Shown: positions 1 through 6,577, counted from the stretch's first letter. The stretch: DNA of 6,612 nucleotides from Roseibacillus sp. (GCA_002729275.1 PBTP01000098.1:1-6612); one strand, 5' to 3'. The notes: generated by a model from the sequence alone, not told the origin. Program-made: numbers and translations.

Positions 1-1488
1 AGGAAGGCAATCCGGATACCAGGCCGGCCATTTCCCGGTGCCAGTACGCCATCCGAACTCGCTTCCGCTGGTGCAGTGATAGACGCGGGTGGGACGGTAC
101 CACGGAGTTCCGCTATCCCACTCCATGTCGGAGTCGTAGGTGAACATTTCACCGTCAGGGTTGAAAGCCACATCATATTGGTTGCGGAATCCGGAGGAAT
201 AGAAGTTCCAGCTTTTGCCGTCGGGGTCTGTCTTGGCAATCCAGCCGCCTGGGGCGCGGATGTTGCGGGCGTGACCGCGGGCATCCGGCATACGCGGGAG
301 AAGCAGGTCCTCCGCGTAATTCTTGGGGACAGAGTAAATTTCTGGCTTGGGAGGTTGGGTGTGATTACCCCCGAGGACCATGAGAGATTTTCCATCGGGG
401 GTGAGGACCACCGCGTGGGGGCCATGTTCGCCCCCACCCTGTAATCCACGCATTGGAGTTACCTTATCGAGTTGATCATCCCCGTTGGTATCGGTCAGGT
501 AGTAGAGACCACTTCCGTGGCCGCCTACCCCGCCGCCATTGACACAAACGTAGAGGCGGTTGAAGGCCCAGAGCAGGCCCTGCCCACCGCTGATTGGGGC
601 GGGAACCTTCTCAACCTTGAGCTCGTCGCCCAGAGTGATGCGCCAGAGCCCTGCCTTGCCCTGATCACTACAGTACAGGCGACCTTTGTCGTCGACCGCC
701 ATGGAGACCCATGAACCCTGTTGCCCCTTGGGGACCGTATAGATCTTTTCTACCTCGAAGCCCTCGGGGTGGACGACCGCTTCTCCTTTAGAGGCGGGCT
801 TCTTCTTTGCCACCTTCTTGGAGGCGCGGTGCAGGACGATGTCTTTGACCTCGACCTTCATGGGGCTTCCAGCGTGGAGTTGAATCGCCAAGACACCTGA
901 GAGCGAGCGCTTGGTCTTTTGCTCGTCCACGATCTCACTCGTAACCAGGCCATTGACCTTGTGCGTCAGCAGGTTTCCCTTGGCCTGAATGGTGTAGGTA
1001 TTCCAGTCACTAAGTTTGATCTCTTTCTTCCGATCAAAATCTCCGACGATCGCGCGTTTGCCATCGGCGGCAACCTTGATCTTCTGACCCCGTTGGGCGA
1101 TGATCCCACGGCCTTTTTCCTCATACATCATTCCGAGGTAGTTCTGGGAAGGATGCATGTCCATCTGGTAGCCACTGACAACCCAGCTCTCTTTGTTAAC
1201 GAGCTTGGATCGATATTGGATTCCTGAGTTGTTGTTTCCGGTTATTCTCGCCTTCAGGGTGAGTTCGAAATCTTCAACCGCTTTTCCCTGGTGGACGAGA
1301 AAGGTATTTCCCTTCGTAGGGTTGTTGGGCTTGGTTTCGCCAACAATGACCCCGTCTTTCACTGACCAGAATTTTGAAAGGCCTTCCCATCCGGAAAGGT
1401 CCTTGCCGTTGAACAGTTTTTCTGGTGCTCCCGACAGGATGGCTGGGAGCACTGACAGGGCCGCGATGAGCAAGAGACTGCGTTTCAT
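1..1488 (-). CDS. Secreted DUF1080 (3-keto-disaccharide hydrolase-like) domain fused to PVC-type dehydrogenase propeller, C-terminus outside window
   Basis: The frame is open from an ATG at 1488 to the left edge (496 codons, no stop), so the protein is partial. Residues 1-21 form a signal peptide: basic MKR, a hydrophobic stretch, then LSGA before the likely cut. Residues about 24-221 match the DUF1080 family (PF06439), with KLFNGKDLSGW (24-34), NNNSGIQYRS (85-94), GYQMDM (106-111) and a final strand ending KVEVKDIVLH. This family has a concanavalin-like fold, and members hydrolyse 3-keto-glycosides. A Lys-rich linker (about 222-236) leads to a second domain from about 237 with GGGEHGPHAVVLTPDG (351-366), GHARNIRAPGG (405-415), SSGFRNQYDVAFNPDGEMF (431-449) and SGSEFGWR (474-481). 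These are typical of the N-terminal propeller of planctomycete/verrucomicrobial membrane-bound dehydrogenases. Family members often continue into HEAT repeats and a CxxCH heme domain, which cannot be seen here. A periplasmic or cell-surface role in sugar breakdown is inferred. No clear ribosome binding site precedes the ATG. Confidence 0.93.
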   Translation of the reverse strand, partial: MKRSLLLIAALSVLPAILSGAPEKLFNGKDLSGWEGLSKFWSVKDGVIVGETKPNNPTKGNTFLVHQGKAVEDFELTLKARITGNNNSGIQYRSKLVNKESWVVSGYQMDMHPSQNYLGMMYEEKGRGIIAQRGQKIKVAADGKRAIVGDFDRKKEIKLSDWNTYTIQAKGNLLTHKVNGLVTSEIVDEQKTKRSLSGVLAIQLHAGSPMKVEVKDIVLHRASKKVAKKKPASKGEAVVHPEGFEVEKIYTVPKGQQGSWVSMAVDDKGRLYCSDQGKAGLWRITLGDELKVEKVPAPISGGQGLLWAFNRLYVCVNGGGVGGHGSGLYYLTDTNGDDQLDKVTPMRGLQGGGEHGPHAVVLTPDGKSLMVLGGNHTQPPKPEIYSVPKNYAEDLLLPRMPDARGHARNIRAPGGWIAKTDPDGKSWNFYSSGFRNQYDVAFNPDGEMFTYDSDMEWDSGTPWYRPTRVYHCTSGSEFGWRTGTGKWPAWYPDCLP

Positions 1489-1514
1489 GTTAGCCCGTTG
1501 GTAGCCGAGCGATG

Positions 1515-1524
1515 GTCCGCGGAC
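1515..1524. repeat. Perfect 10-bp palindrome upstream of the DUF1080 gene
   Basis: The sequence GTCCGCGGAC reads the same on both strands. It lies 26 bp upstream of the ATG at 1488, where an operator or leader hairpin could act. A 10-bp palindrome can arise by chance in GC-rich DNA, so regulation is only a possibility. Confidence 0.3.
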
Positions 1525-1550
1525 AAGGCGCGTTTTACCCACCTGAAAGG

Positions 1551-1587
1551 GCTACCCTCCGAGCCGGAGAGCCCGGGACCGGGTAGC
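1551..1587 (-). repeat. Stem-loop in the leader of the DUF1080 gene
   Basis: Seven-base arms GCTACCC (1551-1557) and GGGTAGC (1581-1587) pair perfectly. Inside them a small TCCG/CGGA hairpin (1558-1561 with 1565-1568) can also form. The element lies in the 212-bp gap between the stop of the 34-aa gene and the ATG at 1488, so it would be in the 5' leader or the intergenic RNA of a minus-strand transcript. No T-tract follows on either strand, so a standard intrinsic terminator is not supported. Confidence 0.45.
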
Positions 1588-1593
1588 ATGCTG

Positions 1594-1619
1594 GAGGGGG
1601 AATCAATACGATTCCCCTC
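1594..1619. repeat. Strong GC-rich hairpin between the small basic protein and the DUF1080 gene
   Basis: Arms GAGGGGGAATC (1594-1604) and GATTCCCCTC (1610-1619) give ten base pairs with a single bulged G and a five-base loop. It begins seven bases beyond the 1551-1587 stem-loop, making a tandem structured block. It could act as a transcript-stabilising or attenuating structure after the hisG/small-protein transcript. Neither side is followed by a run of T, which argues against a simple rho-independent terminator. Confidence 0.5.
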
Positions 1620-1700
1620 GGGCTATCGAAAAGATGACTGGACCGGTTCCAAGGCAGGAGATTGCCGCAGCGATCGCCCTGGTGGCCCGGTCTCAGGCTC

Positions 1701-1805
1701 TTACGACTTATAACGCAAGCGCTTCTTGTGGCGGTTTGCCTTCATCCGCTTCTTGCGCTTGTGCTTGTTGATCTTTGTCTTTCGACGTTTTTTCAGCGAG
1801 CCCAT
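1701..1805 (-). CDS. 34-aa AURKAIP1/COX24-like (mS38-type) small basic ribosomal protein
   Basis: The reading frame runs from ATG at 1805 to TAA at 1701-1703. The product starts MGSLKKRRKTK and ends RHKKRLRYKS. Nineteen of 34 residues are Lys or Arg (12 K, 7 R), plus two His. The opening MGS, the blocks of KKRRK/KRKKR and the C-terminal NRHKKR-type helix match the short bacterial proteins annotated as AURKAIP1/COX24 domain (mitochondrial mS38, actinobacterial bS22). Those proteins bind rRNA in the small subunit. The gene lies 39 bp downstream of the hisG stop on the same strand, so co-transcription is likely. No Shine-Dalgarno is visible before the ATG. The family call rests on composition and pattern in a very short protein. 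The coding status is supported by the pattern and the tight spacing. Confidence 0.85.
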   Translation of the reverse strand: MGSLKKRRKTKINKHKRKKRMKANRHKKRLRYKS

Positions 1806-1844
1806 GTTTAACAGTGGTTGTTCGAGGGTGGACGGGAGAGATTA

Positions 1845-2729
1845 TCAGGAAACGATCTTGTTCAGCGGGTATTCGATGATTCCTTCCGCTCCGAGTTCCT
1901 TGAGGTCTGGCACGAGGTGTCGGACAGCGGACTCGTCGATGATGGTTTCCACCGCCACCCAGCCAGCTTCAGCAAGGGAGCTGACCGTTGGACGGCGGAG
2001 CGAGGGTAGGCGCTCCAATACCTTGGGCAAGGACTTTTCGGGGAGGTTGAGCTTCAAGCCGACCTTGTCTCGGGCAGCAAGCGCAGCCTGAATCATCAGG
2101 ACCATACGCTCCATTTTCTGCCGCTTCCACGGGTCAGCAAAGGCCTCCTTGGATGCGAAAAAATGGGGGAATGAGACCAGTAACTCGTCCACAATACGGA
2201 GTTTGTTGGCCCGGAGCGATGAACCGGTCTCGGTAACGTCGACGATAGCGTCCACGAGATCAGGAACTTTGACTTCGGTCGCGCCCCATGAAAATTCGAT
2301 GTCCGCAGTGACCCCCTTGCTTTCAAGATAGCGTTTTGTGATTCCTACGGCCTCGGTCGCAATTCGTTTTCCCTCTAAATCTTCGACCTTCCTGATTGGA
2401 GAGTCCTCAGGAACCACCAGCACCCAGCGCGTCGGACGAACGGTTGCACGGGAATAGGGGAGTTCGGCCAAATCCTCGAGGTCCGCACGGTTTTCATAGA
2501 CCCAGTCGTATCCGGTAATTCCGCAGTCGAGAAAACCGTCATCGATATAGGATCCGATTTCCTGAGCTCTGATCATGAAGATGTCCAGCTCCTCATCATC
2601 GGAGGACGGGCGTAATCCCCGAGATGAGGAATATACGTGGAATCCAGCCTTCGCGAGGAGGTGGAGGGTAGGCTCCTGAAGACTACCCTTGGGGAGTGCT
2701 ATACGGAGAGTGTTCGCTGGTTCGGCCAC
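1845..2729 (-). CDS. hisG: ATP phosphoribosyltransferase, long form (HisG-L)
   Basis: HisG condenses ATP with PRPP to give phosphoribosyl-ATP, the first committed step of histidine synthesis, in the cytoplasm. The chosen start is GTG at 2729, giving 294 aa, the usual size for the long form. The first conserved strand then begins at residue 8 ([10 protein letters not shown]). Other landmarks are [10 protein letters not shown] (68-77), [16 protein letters not shown] (147-162) and the PRPP-binding loop [12 protein letters not shown] (164-175). Residues about 215-292 form the C-terminal regulatory domain (HisG_C), with [23 protein letters not shown] and a final [13 protein letters not shown]. That domain is the site of histidine feedback inhibition, and long-form enzymes do not need HisZ. 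The frame stays open for 76 further codons upstream to 2957, but that stretch is not HisG-like and overlaps the 3' end of the next gene. Only a weak GGAA precedes the GTG. The small basic protein follows 39 bp downstream. Confidence 0.96.
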   Translation of the reverse strand: MAEPANTLRIALPKGSLQEPTLHLLAKAGFHVYSSSRGLRPSSDDEELDIFMIRAQEIGSYIDDGFLDCGITGYDWVYENRADLEDLAELPYSRATVRPTRWVLVVPEDSPIRKVEDLEGKRIATEAVGITKRYLESKGVTADIEFSWGATEVKVPDLVDAIVDVTETGSSLRANKLRIVDELLVSFPHFFASKEAFADPWKRQKMERMVLMIQAALAARDKVGLKLNLPEKSLPKVLERLPSLRRPTVSSLAEAGWVAVETIIDESAVRHLVPDLKELGAEGIIEYPLNKIVS

Positions 2730-2803
2730 GGGAAGGTTCCGGTTGGGGGCGGGGGTTTTACCTGCGAACGGCGCCGAAGCAACGCAAATATGAGGTCTCC
2801 GGT

Positions 2804-2815
2804 CCCCCCGGGGGG
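2804..2815. repeat. Perfect 12-bp C6G6 palindrome upstream of hisG
   Basis: Six C followed by six G, 74 bp upstream of the proposed hisG start. In RNA it cannot fold on itself without a loop, but as DNA it is a self-complementary site. The surrounding 181-bp gap is GC-rich and shows no clear promoter. Function is unknown and the palindrome may simply reflect composition. Confidence 0.35.
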
Positions 2816-2891
2816 CATGAGCCGGAGCTTCAGGGCGCCAATAGAGTCGGCAGGTGCTCCTGACCTTCGGGCTGTGAAGGAGAGGGAGGGG

Positions 2892-2903
2892 GCCCAATTG
2901 GGC
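2892..2903. repeat. Perfect 12-bp palindrome just past the stop of the 162-aa gene
   Basis: GCCCAATTGGGC starts seven bases beyond the TGA stop (2911-2913) of the upstream minus-strand gene. As RNA it could form a four-pair stem with an AATT loop, but it is followed by a C-rich stretch and not by T residues, so termination is doubtful. It could be an operator for hisG or a chance palindrome. Confidence 0.35.
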
Positions 2904-2910
2904 GGAGAAA

Positions 2911-3399
2911 TCAGGCCTGCGATAAGGCCCAGCGGACCATGGGGAGGTGCTCAGCACTCACGGAAGCGAGTATTTCGTCCCGAAATGCATGTTCTTGGGC
3001 TTTGTAGCGCTCAATAGTTTGTTCCGTGACAGAAATTTCCCACATGCGGCGGGCGACTTCGTCCAAGGGATTTTCGAGGGGTTCTGGCCCGGAGAGGACG
3101 TTTTCGGAGGCCGCGTTGCCAGTCAGGATATTAGTCCCAAGTAGGAAAGGGGCGAGTTCGTTGATTTGCCGATCTCTGAGCTCGACCGTCGCGTCCTGAT
3201 CCCCTCGGAGCTCCATGAGTTCTGGAAATAGGGCACGAATCTTGCGAACAAGGCAGCTGAGGTCTTCAGATTCGGTCCCTCTGGTGCCAAGATCGCGCAC
3301 TGCTCCTGCGAGTTCCTTTTTAACCCGGTCCTTGGGGACGGTGAAAGGGACTAACTTCTGGGAGTCAGATGGGGAGTCTGCAGCGGGAAAAGAGCTCAT
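2911..3399 (-). CDS. Uncharacterised 162-aa cytoplasmic protein
   Basis: I do not recognise this protein. The ATG at 3399 (MSSFPAADS) is preferred, with a GGAG about 12 bases upstream. A TTG at 3417 would add six residues (MENLPK) and has AGGA five bases before it, so the start is uncertain. There is no signal peptide or membrane segment. The first 18 or so residues are Ser/Pro/Asp-rich and probably disordered. The rest looks mainly helical, with charged stretches such as [15 protein letters not shown] and [16 protein letters not shown], a less charged middle ([17 protein letters not shown]), and a C-terminal helical region with [15 protein letters not shown] ending RWALSQA. Its 5' side faces an AT-rich control region shared with the divergent 170-aa gene. 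HisG follows 181 bp downstream on the same strand. Codon use and base composition resemble the neighbours, supporting a real gene. Confidence 0.75.
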   Translation of the reverse strand: MSSFPAADSPSDSQKLVPFTVPKDRVKKELAGAVRDLGTRGTESEDLSCLVRKIRALFPELMELRGDQDATVELRDRQINELAPFLLGTNILTGNAASENVLSGPEPLENPLDEVARRMWEISVTEQTIERYKAQEHAFRDEILASVSAEHLPMVRWALSQA

Positions 3400-3424
3400 T
3401 TTCGGTAAATTCTCCAAGTAGATC

Positions 3425-3448
3425 CTGTGAATTAGTAGGCTTTCACAG
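3425..3448 (-). promoter_or_regulatory. Perfect inverted repeat CTGTGAA-N10-TTCACAG at the 5' end of the 162-aa gene
   Basis: Two seven-base arms (3425-3431 and 3442-3448) are separated by ten bases. On the minus strand the repeat ends eight bases before the TTG at 3417, and its last bases overlap the AGGA that could serve as ribosome binding site. It could be a repressor operator or an RNA hairpin that hides the binding site. The arms resemble CRP half-sites, but the spacing is 12 instead of 6 bases. Confidence 0.5.
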
Positions 3449-3498
3449 CGATATTAGGTCTAACGGAAGCATTTCTAGCTCCAAAAAATTAGTTTGCG

Positions 3499-3526
3499 AG
3501 CTAAATTTTAACATTTTGTTTTAGCT
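3499..3526. promoter_or_regulatory. Inverted repeat AGCTAAA-N14-TTTAGCT in the divergent intergenic region
   Basis: Perfect seven-base arms at 3499-3505 and 3520-3526, in AT-rich DNA between two divergent genes of unknown function. The half-site GCTAAAT recurs in the 3586-3600 repeat, suggesting binding by one dimeric regulator. The repeat overlaps the -35 region of a candidate plus-strand promoter, where binding could block transcription. Confidence 0.45.
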
Positions 3527-3535
3527 GAATAATAT
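3508..3535 (+). promoter_or_regulatory. Candidate sigma-70 promoter for the 170-aa gene (distal)
   Basis: TTAACA (3508-3513, five of six matches to TTGACA) is separated by 16 bases from TAATAT (3530-3535, four of six matches to TATAAT). Transcription would begin near 3542, leaving a leader of about 100 bases. AT-rich DNA gives such matches easily, so this is tentative. Confidence 0.25.
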
Positions 3536-3585
3536 CAAAATGCTGGGATAAAAGGCAGAGTGAGGGAAGCTCCATAGGAAAGGAT

Positions 3586-3599
3586 CTAAATAAATTTAG
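3586..3599. promoter_or_regulatory. Inverted repeat CTAAAT-AA-ATTTAG in the divergent intergenic region
   Basis: A 14-bp near-palindrome with perfect six-base arms and a two-base centre. The right arm extends to ATTTAGC, the exact reverse complement of GCTAAAT at 3500-3506. It lies 42 bp upstream of the GTG start at 3642 and just upstream of a second candidate promoter, a position suited to an operator or activator site. Confidence 0.45.
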
Positions 3600-3606
3600 C
3601 AAAAAC

Positions 3607-3635
3607 TTGCCAAATGGGACTAACTTTAATAAATT
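3607..3635 (+). promoter_or_regulatory. Candidate sigma-70 promoter for the 170-aa gene (proximal, leaderless)
   Basis: TTGCCA (3607-3612, five of six) and TAAATT (3630-3635, four of six) are 17 bases apart. The expected start of transcription, about seven bases past the -10, falls on the GTG at 3642. This fits the lack of a Shine-Dalgarno sequence and would give a leaderless mRNA. Confidence 0.3.
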
Positions 3636-3641
3636 TTCCCT

Positions 3642-4154
3642 GTGAGCGCACCCTCTCAATTTCAGCACCTCGCGGATGATCTCTGGCGGTTGAGCCTGTC
3701 TGAGCTGCGAGATTTCCAAGGAGTGATCACTAAGATCATGGCTGCGAAAGAGGAGATCGCGGCTGTTTCGGAAACTTCTGCGGATGAGCGGGATCGTATG
3801 GCCGCAATGGAGCTGAAAGAGATTCGGGACTACCTTCAAAACGAAGATATTGCCCTCTCTGGGCCAGAGGCGGTCGTTCTTGCGGCCTATTGCAAGCATC
3901 AGGAAGGGGCCGAACTCCTTGATTCCAAAGGACTCAATATCTTTCTCGATTCCTACGGGCGTAAGCCTGCAAATACTTCGACGGTGGTAGAAAAGCTCGG
4001 GAAACGGTCTCTGGTGGGGATTGAGGATGACGGGTTACACTCTCACAAGAAGTTCAAACTCACGGATATGGGGCAGGATGAGGCATGGGAGATATTGCTT
4101 CGCCTACGGCGCGGACGGGACAAGGGCCGGACTCATCTCACGGCGGTGATTTAG
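3642..4154 (+). CDS. Uncharacterised 170-aa protein with probable winged-helix C-terminal domain
   Basis: The frame runs from GTG at 3642 to TAG at 4152-4154. An in-frame stop lies shortly upstream, and the next in-frame ATG (3738) would lose 32 residues of a helical N-terminus, so GTG is preferred. Residues about 8-66 are strongly helical and charged (for example KIMAAKEEIAAV and MAAMELKEIRDYL), suggesting a dimerising or coiled region. Residues about 73-155 read like a MarR-type winged helix: LSGPEAVVLAAYC (72-84), a second helix LNIFLDSYG, a turn RKPANTS, a possible recognition helix TVVEKLGKRS, then wing strands SLVGIEDD and HKKFKLTDMGQDEA. The tail is Arg-rich (RLRRGRDKGR). A DNA-binding regulator is therefore an inference from pattern only. 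Its position next to repeated inverted repeats fits an autoregulator. Transketolase follows 150 bp downstream on the same strand. I do not recognise a named family. Confidence 0.8.
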   Translation: MSAPSQFQHLADDLWRLSLSELRDFQGVITKIMAAKEEIAAVSETSADERDRMAAMELKEIRDYLQNEDIALSGPEAVVLAAYCKHQEGAELLDSKGLNIFLDSYGRKPANTSTVVEKLGKRSLVGIEDDGLHSHKKFKLTDMGQDEAWEILLRLRRGRDKGRTHLTAVI

Positions 4155-4304
4155 CGGCGTTCTCCTTGGGGAGCTTTGGCTCATTTCTGGTAAACCAACC
4201 CTCCTGGGTACGGTAATGGTTGACCTGCCCGGTAGATGCAGACCTCGGATGCTGCGGTATTACGCCTTGCACCCTTCATCGGGTTCCCCAATCCTGCGCC
4301 ACCC

Positions 4305-6305
4305 ATGAGCAAGGAGATTTTGGACGAGACGAGTGGATCTTTGACCCAGGCCGCGAAAGAGGCCCGGGGGCTGGCTATCGATGCGGTGCATGCCTGTTCT
4401 TCCGGGCATCTCGGGCTACCTCTGGGATGTGCCGAAATTGGAGCAGTCCTTTTCGGAGAGACAATGCGGTATAACCCGTCGGCGCCTGGCTGGCTTAACC
4501 GGGACCGATTCATTCTATCCGCAGGTCACGGCTCGATGTTTCTCTACAGTTGGCTGCACCTTGCCGGTTACGATCTCTCCCTGCAAGCGGTGAAGGATTT
4601 CCGGAAACTTCACAGTGTGACCCCCGGCCATCCCGAGTATAAGGAAACCCCCGGAGTCGAGGCGACCACAGGGCCATTGGGGCAGGGGGTAGGAAACGCG
4701 GTTGGATATGCTCTCAGTGGCAAGAGGGCCGCAGCCCGGTTTAATACCTCCGATTACACCCTTTTTGATCATCATGTGATCGCGCTTGCCGGAGACGGTT
4801 GCATGCAGGAGGGAGTTGCTCGTGAAGCAATCGCTTTTGCAGGTCACAGTGGCTTGGATAATCTGATCCTGATTTACGATAGTAATGATGTGACCCTTGA
4901 CGCTATGGCAGAGGTCACCCAGAGCGAGGATGCCCAATCCTATTTCGTGGCGGTTGGCTGGGATGCCGTCACCGTCGATGGGCATGACCTCGGGGCAGTG
5001 GCTCAGGCCCTCCGCTCGGCAAAGGAAAATGACAACGGAAAGCCGAAAGTAATTATCGCCAAGACCCTCATCGGGAAGGGCATTCCGGAGGTGGCTGGAA
5101 CTGCTGCTGGACATGGAGAGGGAGGAGCCAAGTTTGCGGAGGCGGCCCGGGAGGGTCTCGGTTTGCCTGCAGAGCCCTTTTACGTTTCCGAGGAGACAAG
5201 GAAGTTCTTCGCTGACCGGAATAGGACAATGCAGGATGACTTTTCTGCGTGGGAAAAGACCTACGAAGCATGGGCTGCTAAAAATCCCGATTTGGCAGCC
5301 GAGCTTCAGGCCGGAGTTTCCAATTCCGTTCCTGATGACCTTCTCGACCAGATTCCGGAGTTTGATCCGGATCATAAAGACGCCACGAGAGGATCAGGAG
5401 GCGTAGTAATTAATGCGGTGTCAAAAGCAGTTCCTCAGCTAATAAGTGGATCGGCGGATCTCTATGGTTCGACCAAGAACTACATCAAAGATGATACGGA
5501 TTTCAGTGCCAGCAATCCATCTGGACGTAACATCTGGTTTGGTATTCGTGAGCACGGAATGGGTGCAATTTGTAATGGAATTGCCTATGATGGACTCTTC
5601 CGGGCGAGTGGAGCGACTTTTCTGGTTTTCGCGGATTATCTGCGCCCATCGATCCGGCTGGCGGGCCTGGCGGGCCTTCCGGTGACTTATATTTTCACTC
5701 ACGATTCGGTGGGAGTCGGAGAGGATGGACCAACGCATCAGCCGGTCGAAACAGTGAGTGGGTTGCGGGTGATCCCAAATCTCGACGTGATTCGTCCAGC
5801 CGACCCGGAGGAGGTGGCAGGCGCGTGGGCAGCTGCCATGCAGCGGACTGATGGTCCAACCGCTCTGATCCTGACACGTCAAGGGGTCCCCAATCTCAGC
5901 GATGTTCCAGTAGCGGAGCGTCGTGAGGGGGCCGCCCTTGGTGGATACATACTGCGAAAGGAGAAAGATTCGCTCGAGGCGATTATTATGGCGAGTGGTT
6001 CAGAGGTTGAACATGCCCTCGAGGCTGCCGCTCGCCTCGGTGATGGCGTCAGGGTTGTCTCGATGCCCTGTCTTGAACGATTTGATCGGCAGGAAGAGGA
6101 GTATCGTGAATCGGTCCTTCCCGGATCCTGCCAGAAGAAGGTCGCCATCGAGGCGGGCGTCACGAACCTCTGGTGGAAATACGTCGGATCAGCCGGGCAT
6201 GTGATCGGGATTGATCGCTTCGGTCTCAGTGCGCCGGGGAACGTCGTGATGCAGGAGCTTGGCATTACTGCAGACAAGGTGGTGGAGGCCGTTGAGAATC
6301 TCTAG
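4305..6305 (+). CDS. tkt: Transketolase
   Basis: Thiamine diphosphate enzyme moving two-carbon ketol units between sugar phosphates in the non-oxidative pentose phosphate pathway (xylulose 5-P with ribose 5-P or erythrose 4-P), in the cytoplasm. The ATG at 4305 gives 666 aa, the normal length. An in-frame ATG at 4236 would add 23 residues with no transketolase resemblance. Visible residues, numbered from 4305: SSGHLG (His35), SAGHGS (His75), PGHPE (His109), [12 protein letters not shown] (123-134), cofactor motif GDG (164-166) with Asn194 in YDSND, GHGEGG (His270), [11 protein letters not shown] (pyrimidine domain start), catalytic Glu416 in [13 protein letters not shown] (442-445), [17 protein letters not shown] (466-482), phosphate-binding Arg525 in LTRQG, and C-terminal [11 protein letters not shown]. 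All three domains are complete. There is no clear ribosome binding site, and the 150-bp gap before it holds no convincing promoter, so read-through from the 170-aa gene is possible. Confidence 0.97.
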   Translation: MSKEILDETSGSLTQAAKEARGLAIDAVHACSSGHLGLPLGCAEIGAVLFGETMRYNPSAPGWLNRDRFILSAGHGSMFLYSWLHLAGYDLSLQAVKDFRKLHSVTPGHPEYKETPGVEATTGPLGQGVGNAVGYALSGKRAAARFNTSDYTLFDHHVIALAGDGCMQEGVAREAIAFAGHSGLDNLILIYDSNDVTLDAMAEVTQSEDAQSYFVAVGWDAVTVDGHDLGAVAQALRSAKENDNGKPKVIIAKTLIGKGIPEVAGTAAGHGEGGAKFAEAAREGLGLPAEPFYVSEETRKFFADRNRTMQDDFSAWEKTYEAWAAKNPDLAAELQAGVSNSVPDDLLDQIPEFDPDHKDATRGSGGVVINAVSKAVPQLISGSADLYGSTKNYIKDDTDFSASNPSGRNIWFGIREHGMGAICNGIAYDGLFRASGATFLVFADYLRPSIRLAGLAGLPVTYIFTHDSVGVGEDGPTHQPVETVSGLRVIPNLDVIRPADPEEVAGAWAAAMQRTDGPTALILTRQGVPNLSDVPVAERREGAALGGYILRKEKDSLEAIIMASGSEVEHALEAAARLGDGVRVVSMPCLERFDRQEEEYRESVLPGSCQKKVAIEAGVTNLWWKYVGSAGHVIGIDRFGLSAPGNVVMQELGITADKVVEAVENL

Positions 6306-6324
6306 GACCTAGGAGTAGTCCAGT

Positions 6325-6346
6325 GTGGAGCCTCCTCAGGCCTCAC
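6325..6346 (+). terminator. Possible stem-loop at the end of transketolase transcript
   Basis: GTGGAGCCT (6325-6333) and AGGCCTCAC (6338-6346) form a nine-pair stem with one A-C mismatch and one G-U pair around a CCTC loop, 19 bases past the tkt stop. No T-tract follows, so it is at best a weak or factor-assisted terminator. Confidence 0.25.
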
Positions 6347-6357
6347 GCCCCGCCGTA

Positions 6358-6577
6358 GGGCTGGGCGGGTTGGTGCCGTAAAGAATGAACCTTGCAAAAG
6401 GGTTCTTGCTAAGGGGGCCGACCTTTTAGACTGTGCCGCCCCCGGGAGAGCCGGGGTCTCCCTGGGAAGCCCGTGGCACGGGCAGGAAATAGATGGGAAA
6501 TTCGGTGAAAATCCGGAGCGGTCCCGCCACTGTGTGGCCCACATCGAAGATGCGGGCCGAGCCAGATTGCCAGCCTG
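6358..6577 (+). promoter_or_regulatory. Cobalamin (vitamin B12) riboswitch
   Basis: This RNA element senses cobalamins and controls the gene that follows, usually B12 uptake, synthesis or B12-independent enzymes. The conserved core is clear: GGGAA (6495-6499), GGTGAAAATCC (6504-6514), GCGGTCCCGCCACTGTG (6518-6534) and the closing AGCCAGATTGCCAGCC (6560-6575), which aligns without gaps to the family's AGCCAGGAgACCuGCC. GGCTGG (6359-6364) pairs with CCAGCC (6570-6575) to close P1, and GGTGCC (6372-6377) sits where the family's GGU element should be. A long P3 arm fills 6378-6484 with inner hairpins GAACC/GGTTC and GGGAGA/TCTCCC. Between the core and the closing box there is only one hairpin (6536-6558, GGCCC/GGGCC plus CATC/GATG), so the peripheral P8-P11-type insertion is absent. 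The regulated gene lies beyond the window. Confidence 0.93.

Noticed and set aside
76..1227. Several plus-strand open frames of 80-122 codons
   Set aside because: They are antisense to the DUF1080/dehydrogenase gene, whose protein matches known families over its whole length.
3426..3447. CRP-type binding site TGTGA...TCACA
   Set aside because: The half-sites are 12 bases apart instead of 6, so it does not fit the CRP consensus. It is kept only as a generic inverted repeat.
4220..4263. A TTGACC box with TATTAC as a transketolase promoter
   Set aside because: The two boxes are 32 bases apart, far from the required 16-18.
4236..4304. A 23-residue N-terminal extension of transketolase
   Set aside because: The extra residues do not resemble transketolase, and starting at 4305 gives a normal N-terminus and length.
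4515..5375. A 286-codon open frame on the minus strand
   Set aside because: It lies fully inside the transketolase gene on the opposite strand, has no recognisable domain, and is explained by codon bias of the real gene.
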